59,708 bases of DNA from UBA4292 sp964648695 (GTDB taxonomy: Bacteria; Bacillota; Clostridia; Lachnospirales; Lachnospiraceae): NCBI GenBank assembly GCA_964648695.1, contig CAZYLH010000003.1, forward strand, positions 1 to 59,708, given 5' to 3'. The translations under genes were made by a program, and so were the position numbers. Positions 43,725-51,614 of the stretch are shown here, piece after piece (position 1 is the stretch's first letter; each line of letters opens with the position of its first letter). Below the pieces are notes generated by a model. That model was not told the origin of the DNA. It did not search any database and was given only the letters and a program-made list of their open reading frames with translations.

Positions 43725-45002
43725 CTATAAAAGCGCCTGCTCAAGATCTGAGATTAAGTCGTCCGCATCCTCCAGACCGCATGATATGCGGACAAGTCCG
43801 GACGGAACGCCCGCGGCGATAAGCTGCTCCTCATTCATCTGACGGTGCGTGGAGGTTGCGGGATTTAGACAACACGTTCTTGCATCCGCCACATGCGTCT
43901 CAATAGCCGCAAGCTTTAGCTTCTTCATAAAGCTCTCAGCGGCCGCTCTCCCCCCCTTTAACTCAAATGACACCACGCCGCATCCGCCGTTTGGCATATA
44001 CTTCTTTGCCATCTCATGGTAAGGGTTTTCAGGAAGCCCCGGATAATTGACATATGCCACCGCCGGGTGGTTTTGCAAGAACTCTGCCACTGCCTGGCCG
44101 TTTTCTACATGTTTTGGCATACGCACATGTAAAGATTCCAGGCCGAGATTTAACAAAAATGCGTTCTGAGGTGACTGGATACATCCGAGGTCACGCATCA
44201 GCTGAGCAGTGCACTTCGTGATAAATGCGCCTTCCTTTCCAAACTTTTCTGCGTATGTGATGCCATGATATGACTCATCCGGCGTGCAAAGTCCGGGAAA
44301 AAGCTCCTTATGCGCCATCCAGTCAAACCTTCCGCTGTCAACAATGGCTCCTCCCACGGCAGCCCCGTGCCCATCCATATACTTAGTGGTGGAGTGGACA
44401 ACGATGTCCGCGCCCCACTCAATCGGGCGGCAGTTTACGGGCGTAGGGAAGGTGTTATCGACAATAAGCGGAACGCCATGGTCATGTGCGGCCTTTGCAA
44501 ATTTTTCTATGTCTAAAACTGTCAGAGCAGGATTTGCGATTGTCTCTCCAAACACCGCCCTGGTGTTCTCCTTAAATGCCGCGTTAAGCTCTTCCGGTGT
44601 GCAGTCAGGTGATACAAACGTCACCTCCACGCCCATCTTTGCCATAGTCACGGATATCAGGTTAAACGATCCGCCGTAGATGGTGGAAGAAGAGACGATA
44701 TGGCTTCCCGCCTCACAAATATTAAACAGAGCAAAGAAAACTGCGGCCTGACCGGAGGATGTAAGCATTCCGGCACTGCCACCCTCTAAATCTGCGATCT
44801 TTACAGCCACATAGTCGTTTGTGGGGTTTTGCAGTCTGCTGTAAAAATAGCCGCTCGCCTCCAAGTCAAAAAGCTTTCCCATGTCCTCGCTGGTGTCATA
44901 CTTAAAGGTTGTGGACTGTATGATGGGAATCTGACGGGGCTGCCCATTTCCCGGCGTATAACCAGCCTGCACACATTTTGTTCCTATCTTATAATCACTC
45001 AT
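43725..45002 (-). CDS. metY: O-acetylhomoserine sulfhydrylase (PLP)
   Basis: Makes homocysteine from O-acetylhomoserine and sulfide. A 425-residue Cys/Met-metabolism PLP enzyme with YSRLQNPTNDYVAVKIADLE, LTSSGQAAVFFALFNI, VDNTFPTPVNCRP and the PLP lysine in VVHSTTKYMDGHGAAVGG. The extra segment near PDESYHG and the length favour the sulfhydrylase over cystathionine synthases/lyases. It lies between upp and luxS with short gaps. The acceptor (O-acetyl versus O-succinyl) is from family resemblance. Confidence 0.92.
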   Translation of the reverse strand: MSDYKIGTKCVQAGYTPGNGQPRQIPIIQSTTFKYDTSEDMGKLFDLEASGYFYSRLQNPTNDYVAVKIADLEGGSAGMLTSSGQAAVFFALFNICEAGSHIVSSSTIYGGSFNLISVTMAKMGVEVTFVSPDCTPEELNAAFKENTRAVFGETIANPALTVLDIEKFAKAAHDHGVPLIVDNTFPTPVNCRPIEWGADIVVHSTTKYMDGHGAAVGGAIVDSGRFDWMAHKELFPGLCTPDESYHGITYAEKFGKEGAFITKCTAQLMRDLGCIQSPQNAFLLNLGLESLHVRMPKHVENGQAVAEFLQNHPAVAYVNYPGLPENPYHEMAKKYMPNGGCGVVSFELKGGRAAAESFMKKLKLAAIETHVADARTCCLNPATSTHRQMNEEQLIAAGVPSGLVRISCGLEDADDLISDLEQALL

Positions 45003-45025
45003 TATCTCATCTCCCGCTTAAGCTT

Positions 45026-45655
45026 TTACTTTGTTCCAAAAATCCTATCTCCCGCATCGCCAAGACCCGGGCAGATATATGCATGCTCATTAAGACACCT
45101 ATCGAGCTGTCCCACATAAATCTGCACATCCGGGTGTGCCTCTGATAGGCGCTTTAGGCCTTCAGGCGCAGCGATTATGCACATAAACTTAATGTTCTTT
45201 CCCCCATGGGCCTTAATCTGACTGATGGCATCCACAGCGGATCCTCCTGTCGCAAGCATGGGATCAACCACCACGATGCACCTTTGCTCTATGGGCGCTG
45301 GCAGCTTACAGTAATATTCGTGAGGCTCGTGGGTGTCTGGATCCCGATACAAACCAATGTGGCCAATCTTCGCGCTTGGTACCAGTGCGGTGATGCCGCT
45401 AACCATTCCAAGCCCTGCACGAAGTATTGGCACAATAGCCAGCTTTTTACCCGCTATCACCGGGCTTTGACAGGTCTCGATAGGAGTCTTTATCTCCACT
45501 TCCTTCACCGGCAGATCCCGAAGCGCCTCATAGCCCATGAGCATTGCGATCTCCTCCACCAGCTTTCTAAACTCATTTGTACCTGTCTTCTCATCCCGTA
45601 TCATAGAGATCTTATGCTTGATCAGCGGATGATCCATGATCACATAATTTGACAT
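45026..45655 (-). CDS. upp: Uracil phosphoribosyltransferase
   Basis: Salvages uracil to UMP with PRPP. The start is ATG 45655 with AGGAGG nine bases ahead (209 residues). Motifs: KISMIRDEKTGTNEFRKLVEEI, PILRAGLGMVSGI, the PRPP loop VVDPMLATGGSAVDAI and the uracil-binding YVGQLDRCLNEHAYICPGLGDAGDR. It heads the upp-metY-luxS series and is preceded by a promoter at 45721-45749. Confidence 0.97.
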   Translation of the reverse strand: MSNYVIMDHPLIKHKISMIRDEKTGTNEFRKLVEEIAMLMGYEALRDLPVKEVEIKTPIETCQSPVIAGKKLAIVPILRAGLGMVSGITALVPSAKIGHIGLYRDPDTHEPHEYYCKLPAPIEQRCIVVVDPMLATGGSAVDAISQIKAHGGKNIKFMCIIAAPEGLKRLSEAHPDVQIYVGQLDRCLNEHAYICPGLGDAGDRIFGTK

Positions 45656-45720
45656 ATAAATGGCCCTCCTAACAGTATATTTCAAGTCTTCTCTTTCCTG
45701 CTAAAGCTCTCTAAATTGGT

Positions 45721-45749
45721 ATTTTAGCATACCTTAAAAACCCATGCAA
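45721..45749 (-). promoter_or_regulatory. upp promoter
   Basis: On the minus strand TTGCAT, 17-bp spacer, TAAAAT. Confidence 0.7.
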
Positions 45750-45787
45750 GCAATCAGATGGTGACATCTGTCATTTTTACATAAAAA

Positions 45788-45810
45788 ATGCCACCACACA
45801 GTGGTGACAT
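45788..45810 (-). terminator. Terminator of tRNA-Leu(AAG)
   Basis: On the minus strand ATGTCACCAC and GTGGTGGCAT pair (one G-U) over a 3-base loop, followed by six T. Confidence 0.88.
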
Positions 45811-45821
45811 CTTTATCATTA

Positions 45822-45906
45822 TGCGGATGACGGGAATCGAACCCACACAGCTGCAATAGCCACAAGATCCTTAGTCTTGCGCGTCTACCAGTTCCGCCAC
45901 ATCCGC
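45822..45906 (-). tRNA. tRNA-Leu, anticodon AAG
   Basis: 85 bases without an encoded CCA end. Acceptor GCGGATG pairs with CATCCGC, discriminator A. The anticodon stem CAAGA/TCTTG holds the loop CTAAGGA, so bases 34-36 are AAG. A long variable arm (GTGGCTATTGCAGCTGTG region) marks it as a type II leucine tRNA. The T-loop GGTTCGATTCC is regular. It has its own promoter and terminator. Confidence 0.95.
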
Positions 45907-45919
45907 AGACAACATGAGG

Positions 45920-45948
45920 ATTTTACCATCGTTATCCTCTCTTGTCAA
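45920..45948 (-). promoter_or_regulatory. Promoter of tRNA-Leu(AAG)
   Basis: On the minus strand TTGACA, 17-bp spacer, TAAAAT, just upstream of the tRNA. Confidence 0.85.
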
Positions 45949-45982
45949 GCATTTTTTTTGACCGCCCGTGATAAGCCCATCG

Positions 45983-46210
45983 TCAATTTTCAAAATCAAT
46001 GTAAACGTAATAGGTGCCATCCTGCTCATCAATCCCTGCAACACGCCCTTTTCTTTCAAGGATCCTCTCAGTTGCCGAATAATTTCCTGACATAGCAAGA
46101 GAAGGTATCACCGTATAATAATATGACATTGGAAGCATTCCTTCCTCAATACACACCTCATCCCCCACCTTTAGCACGTCACGCTCCATGTGAAAACGCT
46201 CTCTACGCAT
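45983..46210 (-). CDS. Small hypothetical protein
   Basis: I do not recognise it. A 75-residue protein: basic start MRRERFHMERDVLKVGDEVC, then MSYYYTVIPSLAMSGNYSAT and KGRVAGIDEQDGTYYVYIDFEN, which looks like a small beta-barrel or SH3-like fold. ATG 46210 with GAGG six bases ahead overlaps the CBS gene by eight bases, which argues for coupled translation. The next feature downstream is the tRNA-Leu promoter. Confidence 0.65.
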   Translation of the reverse strand: MRRERFHMERDVLKVGDEVCIEEGMLPMSYYYTVIPSLAMSGNYSATERILERKGRVAGIDEQDGTYYVYIDFEN

Positions 46211-46649
46211 GGCAAACCTCACATTTTTCTTTTCCCTCATATTCGCCCTGAGACTGGAGCTTTTTATAGCAGAAATTGATAATATCCTTCCTTGTCACAA
46301 TGCCTATAAACACTTTGTTATCATCTACCACCGGCACAAAATTCTGGCGCATCGACACTCTGATTAGATCCTCAATATCCGTATCTATAGTTACGGGCTC
46401 AAATTCAGTTGTGTGCGGTAATGAGGCCACAATCTCTAACTCCAGGGTTTTTATAGACCCCTCTACCTCTAAGACATGCCGTAAGATATCACCCTCTGTG
46501 ATGCTCCTGACATAATGCCCCTCCCTGTCTATAACGGGTATAGCGGCGAATCCTCTTGAGCGAAGCCGCTCAACTGCCTGACGTACCGTGCTGTGGTCAT
46601 ATATATATGCAACCTCACTCTTTGGCGTGAGGAAAAACATGATATTCAT
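46203..46649 (-). CDS. CBS-domain-pair protein
   Basis: A 148-residue protein made almost only of two CBS motifs (AYIYDHSTVRQAVERLRSRG with FAAIPVIDREGHYV, and PVTIDTDIEDLIRVSMRQNF with VPVVDDNKVFIGIVTRKDII). Such pairs bind adenosyl nucleotides and act as energy sensors. It resembles the CcpN/YhcV-like stand-alone CBS proteins but has no DNA-binding domain. ATG 46649 has AGGAG seven bases ahead. Its partner protein is unknown. Confidence 0.88.
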   Translation of the reverse strand: MNIMFFLTPKSEVAYIYDHSTVRQAVERLRSRGFAAIPVIDREGHYVRSITEGDILRHVLEVEGSIKTLELEIVASLPHTTEFEPVTIDTDIEDLIRVSMRQNFVPVVDDNKVFIGIVTRKDIINFCYKKLQSQGEYEGKEKCEVCHA

Positions 46650-46744
46650 AAACAAGCTCCTGTTAAAGTATATCTTTTGATTGAAAATTTGCAGACGCCC
46701 GTCCGCTCTTATATAAGCGCTTCAGGCATCTTCACGATGCACTA

Positions 46745-46773
46745 ACTCTACCATATCCCGGCTAAATTGTCCA
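46745..46773 (-). promoter_or_regulatory. Promoter of the CBS gene
   Basis: On the minus strand TGGACA, 17-bp spacer, TAGAGT, giving a leader of about 90 bases with a small GCGCTTATATAAGAGC stem. Confidence 0.5.
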
Positions 46774-46837
46774 TATACAACATAAAACCTTAAGAAATCT
46801 TAACTAAACCGAAATTTTGAAAAATACTTTTTTTATA

Positions 46838-46865
46838 TTGACAAACATAAAAAATCTGCTACAAT
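46838..46865 (+). promoter_or_regulatory. Promoter of tRNA-Leu(CAG)
   Basis: TTGACA, 16-bp spacer, TACAAT, 19 bases before the tRNA. Confidence 0.8.
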
Positions 46866-46884
46866 TACTACTGTTGCCGCGCAG

Positions 46885-46969
46885 GCAGATGTGGCGGAAT
46901 TGGTATACGCGCATGATTCAGGTTCATGTGAGCATTGCGCTCGTGCGGGTTCAAGTCCCGCCATCTGCA
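46885..46969 (+). tRNA. tRNA-Leu, anticodon CAG
   Basis: 85 bases, no encoded CCA. Acceptor GCAGATG pairs with CATCTGC, discriminator A. Anticodon stem CATGA/TCATG holds TTCAGGT, so the anticodon is CAG. A long variable arm (GAGCATTGCGCTC) is present and the T-loop is GGTTCAAGTCC. It lies on the opposite strand from the AAG isoacceptor about 1 kb away. Confidence 0.95.
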
Positions 46970-46971
46970 TT

Positions 46972-46999
46972 AAGGACGGATTTTAATCCGTCCTTTTTT
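46972..46999 (+). terminator. Terminator of tRNA-Leu(CAG)
   Basis: AAGGACGGATT and AATCCGTCCTT form an 11-bp stem followed by a T run. Confidence 0.9.
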
Positions 47000-47013
47000 G
47001 TTGTCTAAAAATC

Positions 47014-47051
47014 ATTGCCGCCTGGCTTCTTATCTTAGGCCCGGCGGCAAT
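47014..47051 (-). terminator. tyrS terminator
   Basis: On the minus strand ATTGCCGCC and GGCGGCAAT form a 9-bp stem with a partly paired loop, then GATTTTT. It ends the aspS-gatCAB-tyrS unit. Confidence 0.8.
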
Positions 47052-47054
47052 AAT

Positions 47055-48278
47055 TCATTTTAATACCACTTTTTTAAAGTTCTTTTTACCCTTTTTTATA
47101 AGGAGCCCATCTCCGGATAAATCCGAAGCGCTAAACTCTGCGGCGGGGTCCATCACCTTTTCTCCTCCTGCGCTAACGCCTCCCTGCTGTACCGCGCGCC
47201 TTGCCTCTGAACGGGAAGTGGTAAGACCGGCTGCAACCAAAAGGCCGCAGATATCAATCTTTCCACCCTCAAGCATATCAGCAGTTATCTCTGCAACGGG
47301 AGCCTGCTCGGCACTCCCCGCTCCAAAAAGAGACCTGGCAGCGCTCTGAGCCTTTGCGGCTTCCTCCTCGCCGTGTACAAGCTTTGTAAGCTCAAAGGCA
47401 AGAATTTCCTTTGCGGTATTTAGCTGGCTGCCCTCCCACTTATCCATCTCATCGATCTTTTCAAGAGGCAAAAACGTAAGCATGCGCAGGCATTTTAACA
47501 CATCCGCATCCGCCACATTTCTCCAGTACTGGTAAAACTCAAAAGGCGTCGTCTTGTTAGGGTCAAGCCACACAGCGCCTGACTGGGTCTTTCCCATCTT
47601 CTTTCCCTCGGAGTTTAAGAGCAGGGTTATCGTCATCGCATAGGCGTCCTTGCCAAGCTTTCTTCTGATAAGCTCTGTTCCGCCAAGCATATTAGACCAC
47701 TGGTCATCCCCGCCAAACTGCATATTACAGCCATAGCGCCGATAGAGCTCTAAAAAATCATAGCTTTGCATAATCATATAGTTAAACTCCAAAAAGCTTA
47801 AGCCCCGCTCCATGCGCTGCTTGTAGCACTCCGCCGTCAGCATCCGGTTTACAGAAAAGCACGCTCCAACTTCCCGCAAAAGCTCCACGTAGTTAAGCTT
47901 AAGTAACCAGTCTGCGTTATTTACAAGGATGGCGCGATCTTCTGAAAAATCTATAAAGCGGCTCATCTGCTTCTTAAAGCACTCCACATTGTGGGCGATC
48001 GTCTCCTCCGTCATCATCTGACGCATATCTGTTCTACCGGACGGATCGCCGATCATCGCGGTACCTCCGCCGATAAGTACCAGCGGCTTATTACCCGCCA
48101 TCTGCAGCCTCTTCATCAGACACAGCGCCATAAAATGCCCCACATGGAGACTGTCCGCTGTAGGGTCAAAGCCGATGTAAAACACCGCCTTGCCGTTGTT
48201 GATCATCTCCCTTATCTGCTCCTCATCCGTCACCTGGGCAATAAGTCCCCTTGCCACAAGCTCATCATAAATCGTCAT
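47055..48278 (-). CDS. tyrS: Tyrosine--tRNA ligase
   Basis: Class I synthetase of 407 residues. The HIGH-like motif is DPTADSLHVGHFMAL, the KMSKS-like loop is GKKMGKTQSGAVWLD (KMGKT), and a C-terminal S4 RNA-binding domain ends the chain. It starts 42 bases after gatB with AGGAGG eight bases ahead of ATG and no terminator or T-box between, so it probably shares the upstream T-box-controlled transcript. Confidence 0.97.
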   Translation of the reverse strand: MTIYDELVARGLIAQVTDEEQIREMINNGKAVFYIGFDPTADSLHVGHFMALCLMKRLQMAGNKPLVLIGGGTAMIGDPSGRTDMRQMMTEETIAHNVECFKKQMSRFIDFSEDRAILVNNADWLLKLNYVELLREVGACFSVNRMLTAECYKQRMERGLSFLEFNYMIMQSYDFLELYRRYGCNMQFGGDDQWSNMLGGTELIRRKLGKDAYAMTITLLLNSEGKKMGKTQSGAVWLDPNKTTPFEFYQYWRNVADADVLKCLRMLTFLPLEKIDEMDKWEGSQLNTAKEILAFELTKLVHGEEEAAKAQSAARSLFGAGSAEQAPVAEITADMLEGGKIDICGLLVAAGLTTSRSEARRAVQQGGVSAGGEKVMDPAAEFSASDLSGDGLLIKKGKKNFKKVVLK

Positions 48279-48320
48279 CTATGTGACCTCCTGTATAACA
48301 TTTTCACACATACGGATAGC

Positions 48321-49757
48321 CTATCTATCCAGCACCTCTCTCAATATCTGATTAACCATGCCGGGGTCCGCCTTTCCCTTCATGGCCTTCATCGTCTGGC
48401 CAACCAAAAAGCCCATGGCCTTTGTCTTTCCCGCCTTGTAATCCGCTACGGACTGCGGATTTGCCAAGGCAACCTCCTCTATAGTTTTCCTTAAAGCCCC
48501 GCTGTCACTCACCATGCCAAGCCCCTGCTCAGTGACATATCGCTCAGGGTCGATGTCGCTTTTAAACATCTCTTCAAACACCGCCTTTGCGGTGGGGCGA
48601 TTGATCTTTCCCTTAGCGATAAGCTCGATAAGCTTTGCGAGGTTCTCCGGCGAAAATGATATCTCCTCCGGATCTTTTTCCGCCTCTTTTAAGAGCTTCA
48701 TGGTATCTCCCATGAGCCAGTTGGAGACCTCCTTTGGCGAGCTTCCAAGCTTTACCGTAGCCTCAAACAGATCCGCAAGCCTCTTTGAGCCTGTAAGGAT
48801 TTGTGCATCATACTCCGGCAGCTGATACTGCTTGATATAGCGCACAAGCCTCTCCTCGCGAAGCTCTGGCTGGCGTGCCCTTATGGCATCTATATACTCA
48901 TCCGAGATGCGTATGGGCACCAGATCCGGCTCCGGGAAATACCTGTAATCCTGAGCGTCCTCCTTAGAGCGCATGGCGTAGGAATACTCCTTGTTGTCAT
49001 CCCACCTTCTCGTCTCCTGGGTGACTTTCTTTCCCTCTTCCAAAAGCTCAATCTGACGCTTCCTCTCCGCCTCTATGGCACGGGCGATGGCCTTAAACGA
49101 GTTTAAGTTCTTCATCTCCGTTCGGGTTCCAAAGGCAGTACTTCCCACCTCACGCACAGAGAGGTTTACATCAGCTCTCATGGAGCCCTCCTGTAGCTTA
49201 CAGTCGGATGCGCCAAGGTACTGGATGGTCATTCTAAGCTTTTCAAGATAAGCTATCACCTCGTCCGCACTTCTCATATCCGGCTCTGAGACGATCTCTA
49301 TAAGCGGAACCCCTTTTCTGTTAAAGTCTACCAAGGTGCAGTCATCCCACTCATCGTGGATGAGCTTACCCGCATCCTCCTCCATATGTATCTCATGGAT
49401 GCGTATCTTCTTTGTTCCCTGTCCGCTTCCTACTTCTACATATCCGTCTCGGCAGATCGGAAGATATAACTGTGAAATCTGGTAAGCCGTGGGGTTATCC
49501 GGGTAGAAATAGTTTTTCCTGTCAAACTTGCAGTTTTTTGTGATGGTGCAGTTTGTGGCAAGCCCCACCGCCACAGCATACTCTAACACCTGCTTATTTA
49601 ACACCGGAAGTGAACCGGGCATACCGGTGCACACCGGGCAGGTGTGAGTATTTGGCGCGCCTCCAAAGGCAGTGCTGCAGCCACAAAAAATCTTTGTCTT
49701 AGTGGCAAGCTCCACATGCACCTCCAGACCGATCACTGTCTCATATTGCCTGCTCAT
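48321..49757 (-). CDS. gatB: Asp/Glu-tRNA amidotransferase subunit B
   Basis: Kinase/tRNA-binding subunit of GatCAB, which amidates Asp-tRNA-Asn and/or Glu-tRNA-Gln. Begins YETVIGLEVHVELATKTKIF, with the zinc Cys set (CGCSTAFGGAPNTHTCPVCTG), then HMEEDAGK and FNRKGVPLIEIVSEPD. The C-terminal YqeY-like tail is complete (478 residues). Its ATG overlaps the gatA stop by four bases. Confidence 0.97.
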   Translation of the reverse strand: MSRQYETVIGLEVHVELATKTKIFCGCSTAFGGAPNTHTCPVCTGMPGSLPVLNKQVLEYAVAVGLATNCTITKNCKFDRKNYFYPDNPTAYQISQLYLPICRDGYVEVGSGQGTKKIRIHEIHMEEDAGKLIHDEWDDCTLVDFNRKGVPLIEIVSEPDMRSADEVIAYLEKLRMTIQYLGASDCKLQEGSMRADVNLSVREVGSTAFGTRTEMKNLNSFKAIARAIEAERKRQIELLEEGKKVTQETRRWDDNKEYSYAMRSKEDAQDYRYFPEPDLVPIRISDEYIDAIRARQPELREERLVRYIKQYQLPEYDAQILTGSKRLADLFEATVKLGSSPKEVSNWLMGDTMKLLKEAEKDPEEISFSPENLAKLIELIAKGKINRPTAKAVFEEMFKSDIDPERYVTEQGLGMVSDSGALRKTIEEVALANPQSVADYKAGKTKAMGFLVGQTMKAMKGKADPGMVNQILREVLDR

Positions 49758-51232
49758 GGATTGCCACCTCCTACCTCTATTTTGGGAGCCTCAAACTCGC
49801 CTCTCGCGCACTCATATGCAAACGCCGCGCGGATGATCTTCTTTTCCTGGAATGCATCGCCGATAAGCTGCATCCCGATGGGAAGCCCCAACTTATCTCT
49901 TCCGCAGGGAAGGCTGATGCCAGGAAGTCCTGCCAGATTTACAGAGATTGTGTAGATATCACTTAAGTACATCTTTAAAGGATCGCTTAGGGATTTTCCA
50001 ATCTCCGGCGCAGTGGTGGGAGCCACCGGGCCCAAAATGCAGTCATATTTCTTAAATGCCGCATCAAACGCTCCCTTTATAAGAGCCTTTACCTTTAAGG
50101 CCTTTACATAATAGGCGTCGTAATATCCGGAGCTTAGCACGAAAGACCCAAGCATGATCCTGCGCTTAACCTCCTGACCAAAGCCCTCGCTTCTGCTTTT
50201 CTTATACATATCATGAAGACCATCGTAAGTTTTTGCCCTGTAGCCGTACTTTACCCCGTCAAATCTTGCCAGGTTGGAGCTTGCCTCCGCGCAGGCAATA
50301 ACATAATAAGCGGGAATTGCATATTTTACAAGACCAAGATCAAACTCCTCTACAATAGCCCCCTTCTTCTCAAGCTCTTTTGCCGCGTAAAGTACAGCGC
50401 TCTTAACCTCAGCATCAAGCCCCTCGCTCATATAGTCTCTTGGAATGCCGATGCGCATGCCACGCACATCATCCACCAAAGCGTCACTAAATCCGTAATC
50501 CTCTCGCTTAACAGAGGTGGAATCCTTGGGGTCATATGATGCAATCGCCTCTAAAACTGCGGCACAGTCCGCCACATCCCTGGTCATGGGGCCAATCTGG
50601 TCAAGCGATGAGGCATAGGCGATCAGCCCGTAACGAGAGACAGTTCCGTAGGTGGGCTTTAATCCTGTAACCCCGCAGTAAGATGAGGGCTGACGGATGG
50701 AGCCGCCGGTATCCGAGCCAAGGGCATACGGCACTTCCCTGCCTGCAACAGCTGCCGCACTTCCTCCAGATGATCCCCCCGGAACGTGATTTATATCATA
50801 CGGATTTTTTGTCGCACCAAACGCACTGGTCTCCGTGGTGGAGCCCATCGCAAACTCATCCATATTAGTCTTTCCGATGATCACCGCGCCCGCTCTTTTA
50901 AGATTTATGACTGCTTCAGAATCATAGACCGGCATGAAATTTTCTAACATTTTTGAGCTGCATGTGGTTTTCATTCCCCTGGTGCACATCACATCCTTGA
51001 TGGCAACAGGCACTCCCGCAAGGGGACTTATAAGCTCATTACTGTCAATCCTTTTTTGAATATCCTCTGCCTGCGCTAATGCTCCGTCCACATCAACCGT
51101 CACAAAAGCGTTAAGGGCAGCCTCTTTTTCCTGGATGGCGTCAAGGGAGGCTTTAGTCGCCTCTAAAACGGACACCTCTCTCTTTTTTATTTTTTCGGAA
51201 AGCTCTCGGGCTGTCAAACTCATCAAATCCAT
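49754..51232 (-). CDS. gatA: Asp/Glu-tRNA amidotransferase subunit A
   Basis: Amidase-signature subunit that frees ammonia from glutamine. The Ser-cisSer-Lys triad lies in VAIKDVMCTRG (Lys), GGSSGGSAAAVA and GSDTGGSIRQPSSYCG. Length of 492 is normal. GGAGG is five bases ahead of ATG. It follows gatC by 27 bases. Confidence 0.97.
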   Translation of the reverse strand: MDLMSLTARELSEKIKKREVSVLEATKASLDAIQEKEAALNAFVTVDVDGALAQAEDIQKRIDSNELISPLAGVPVAIKDVMCTRGMKTTCSSKMLENFMPVYDSEAVINLKRAGAVIIGKTNMDEFAMGSTTETSAFGATKNPYDINHVPGGSSGGSAAAVAGREVPYALGSDTGGSIRQPSSYCGVTGLKPTYGTVSRYGLIAYASSLDQIGPMTRDVADCAAVLEAIASYDPKDSTSVKREDYGFSDALVDDVRGMRIGIPRDYMSEGLDAEVKSAVLYAAKELEKKGAIVEEFDLGLVKYAIPAYYVIACAEASSNLARFDGVKYGYRAKTYDGLHDMYKKSRSEGFGQEVKRRIMLGSFVLSSGYYDAYYVKALKVKALIKGAFDAAFKKYDCILGPVAPTTAPEIGKSLSDPLKMYLSDIYTISVNLAGLPGISLPCGRDKLGLPIGMQLIGDAFQEKKIIRAAFAYECARGEFEAPKIEVGGGNP

Positions 51233-51259
51233 GGCATCCTCCTCATTGCGGTATAGCGC

Positions 51260-51553
51260 CTATTCCACAGTCTTTGGAACGACAAAGCTGCCGTTTTTTG
51301 TCTGGGAGGCGTTAGATAGAAGCTCATCTCTCGCATCGCCGTTTGTAACCACATCCTCCCTAAACACATTGTAGACAGGAAAAGTGTGTGACATGGGCTC
51401 TACGCCCTCTGTGTCAAGCTCGTTTAATGTGTCGATGTAGTTAAGCATCTCCTCCATATCTTTCTTGGCCTTCTCCTTTTCATCTGCCGAAAGGGAGAGC
51501 TTTGCAAGGATCCCCACATAGTCAATCATCTCATCATCAATTCTGTTTGCCAT
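51260..51553 (-). CDS. gatC: Asp/Glu-tRNA amidotransferase subunit C
   Basis: Small scaffold subunit of 97 residues: DDEMIDYVGILAKLSLSADE, the helix LNYIDTLNELDTEGVEPMSH, then VFREDVV. It clamps GatA and GatB together. The gatC-gatA-gatB order directly behind aspS supports a dedicated Asn-tRNA route. Confidence 0.95.
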   Translation of the reverse strand: MANRIDDEMIDYVGILAKLSLSADEKEKAKKDMEEMLNYIDTLNELDTEGVEPMSHTFPVYNVFREDVVTNGDARDELLSNASQTKNGSFVVPKTVE

Positions 51554-51614
51554 GACCTCTCATCTCCTTAAATTTCTAATCCAAAACCCGCGTTTTAAAC
51601 TTATCTCAGACTTT

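Noticed and set aside
45871..46098. Open frame on the minus strand running into the tRNA-Leu gene
   Set aside because: It covers a tRNA and its promoter and overlaps a better-supported small gene in another frame.
46817..47008. Plus-strand open frame over tRNA-Leu(CAG)
   Set aside because: It is made of the promoter, tRNA and terminator.
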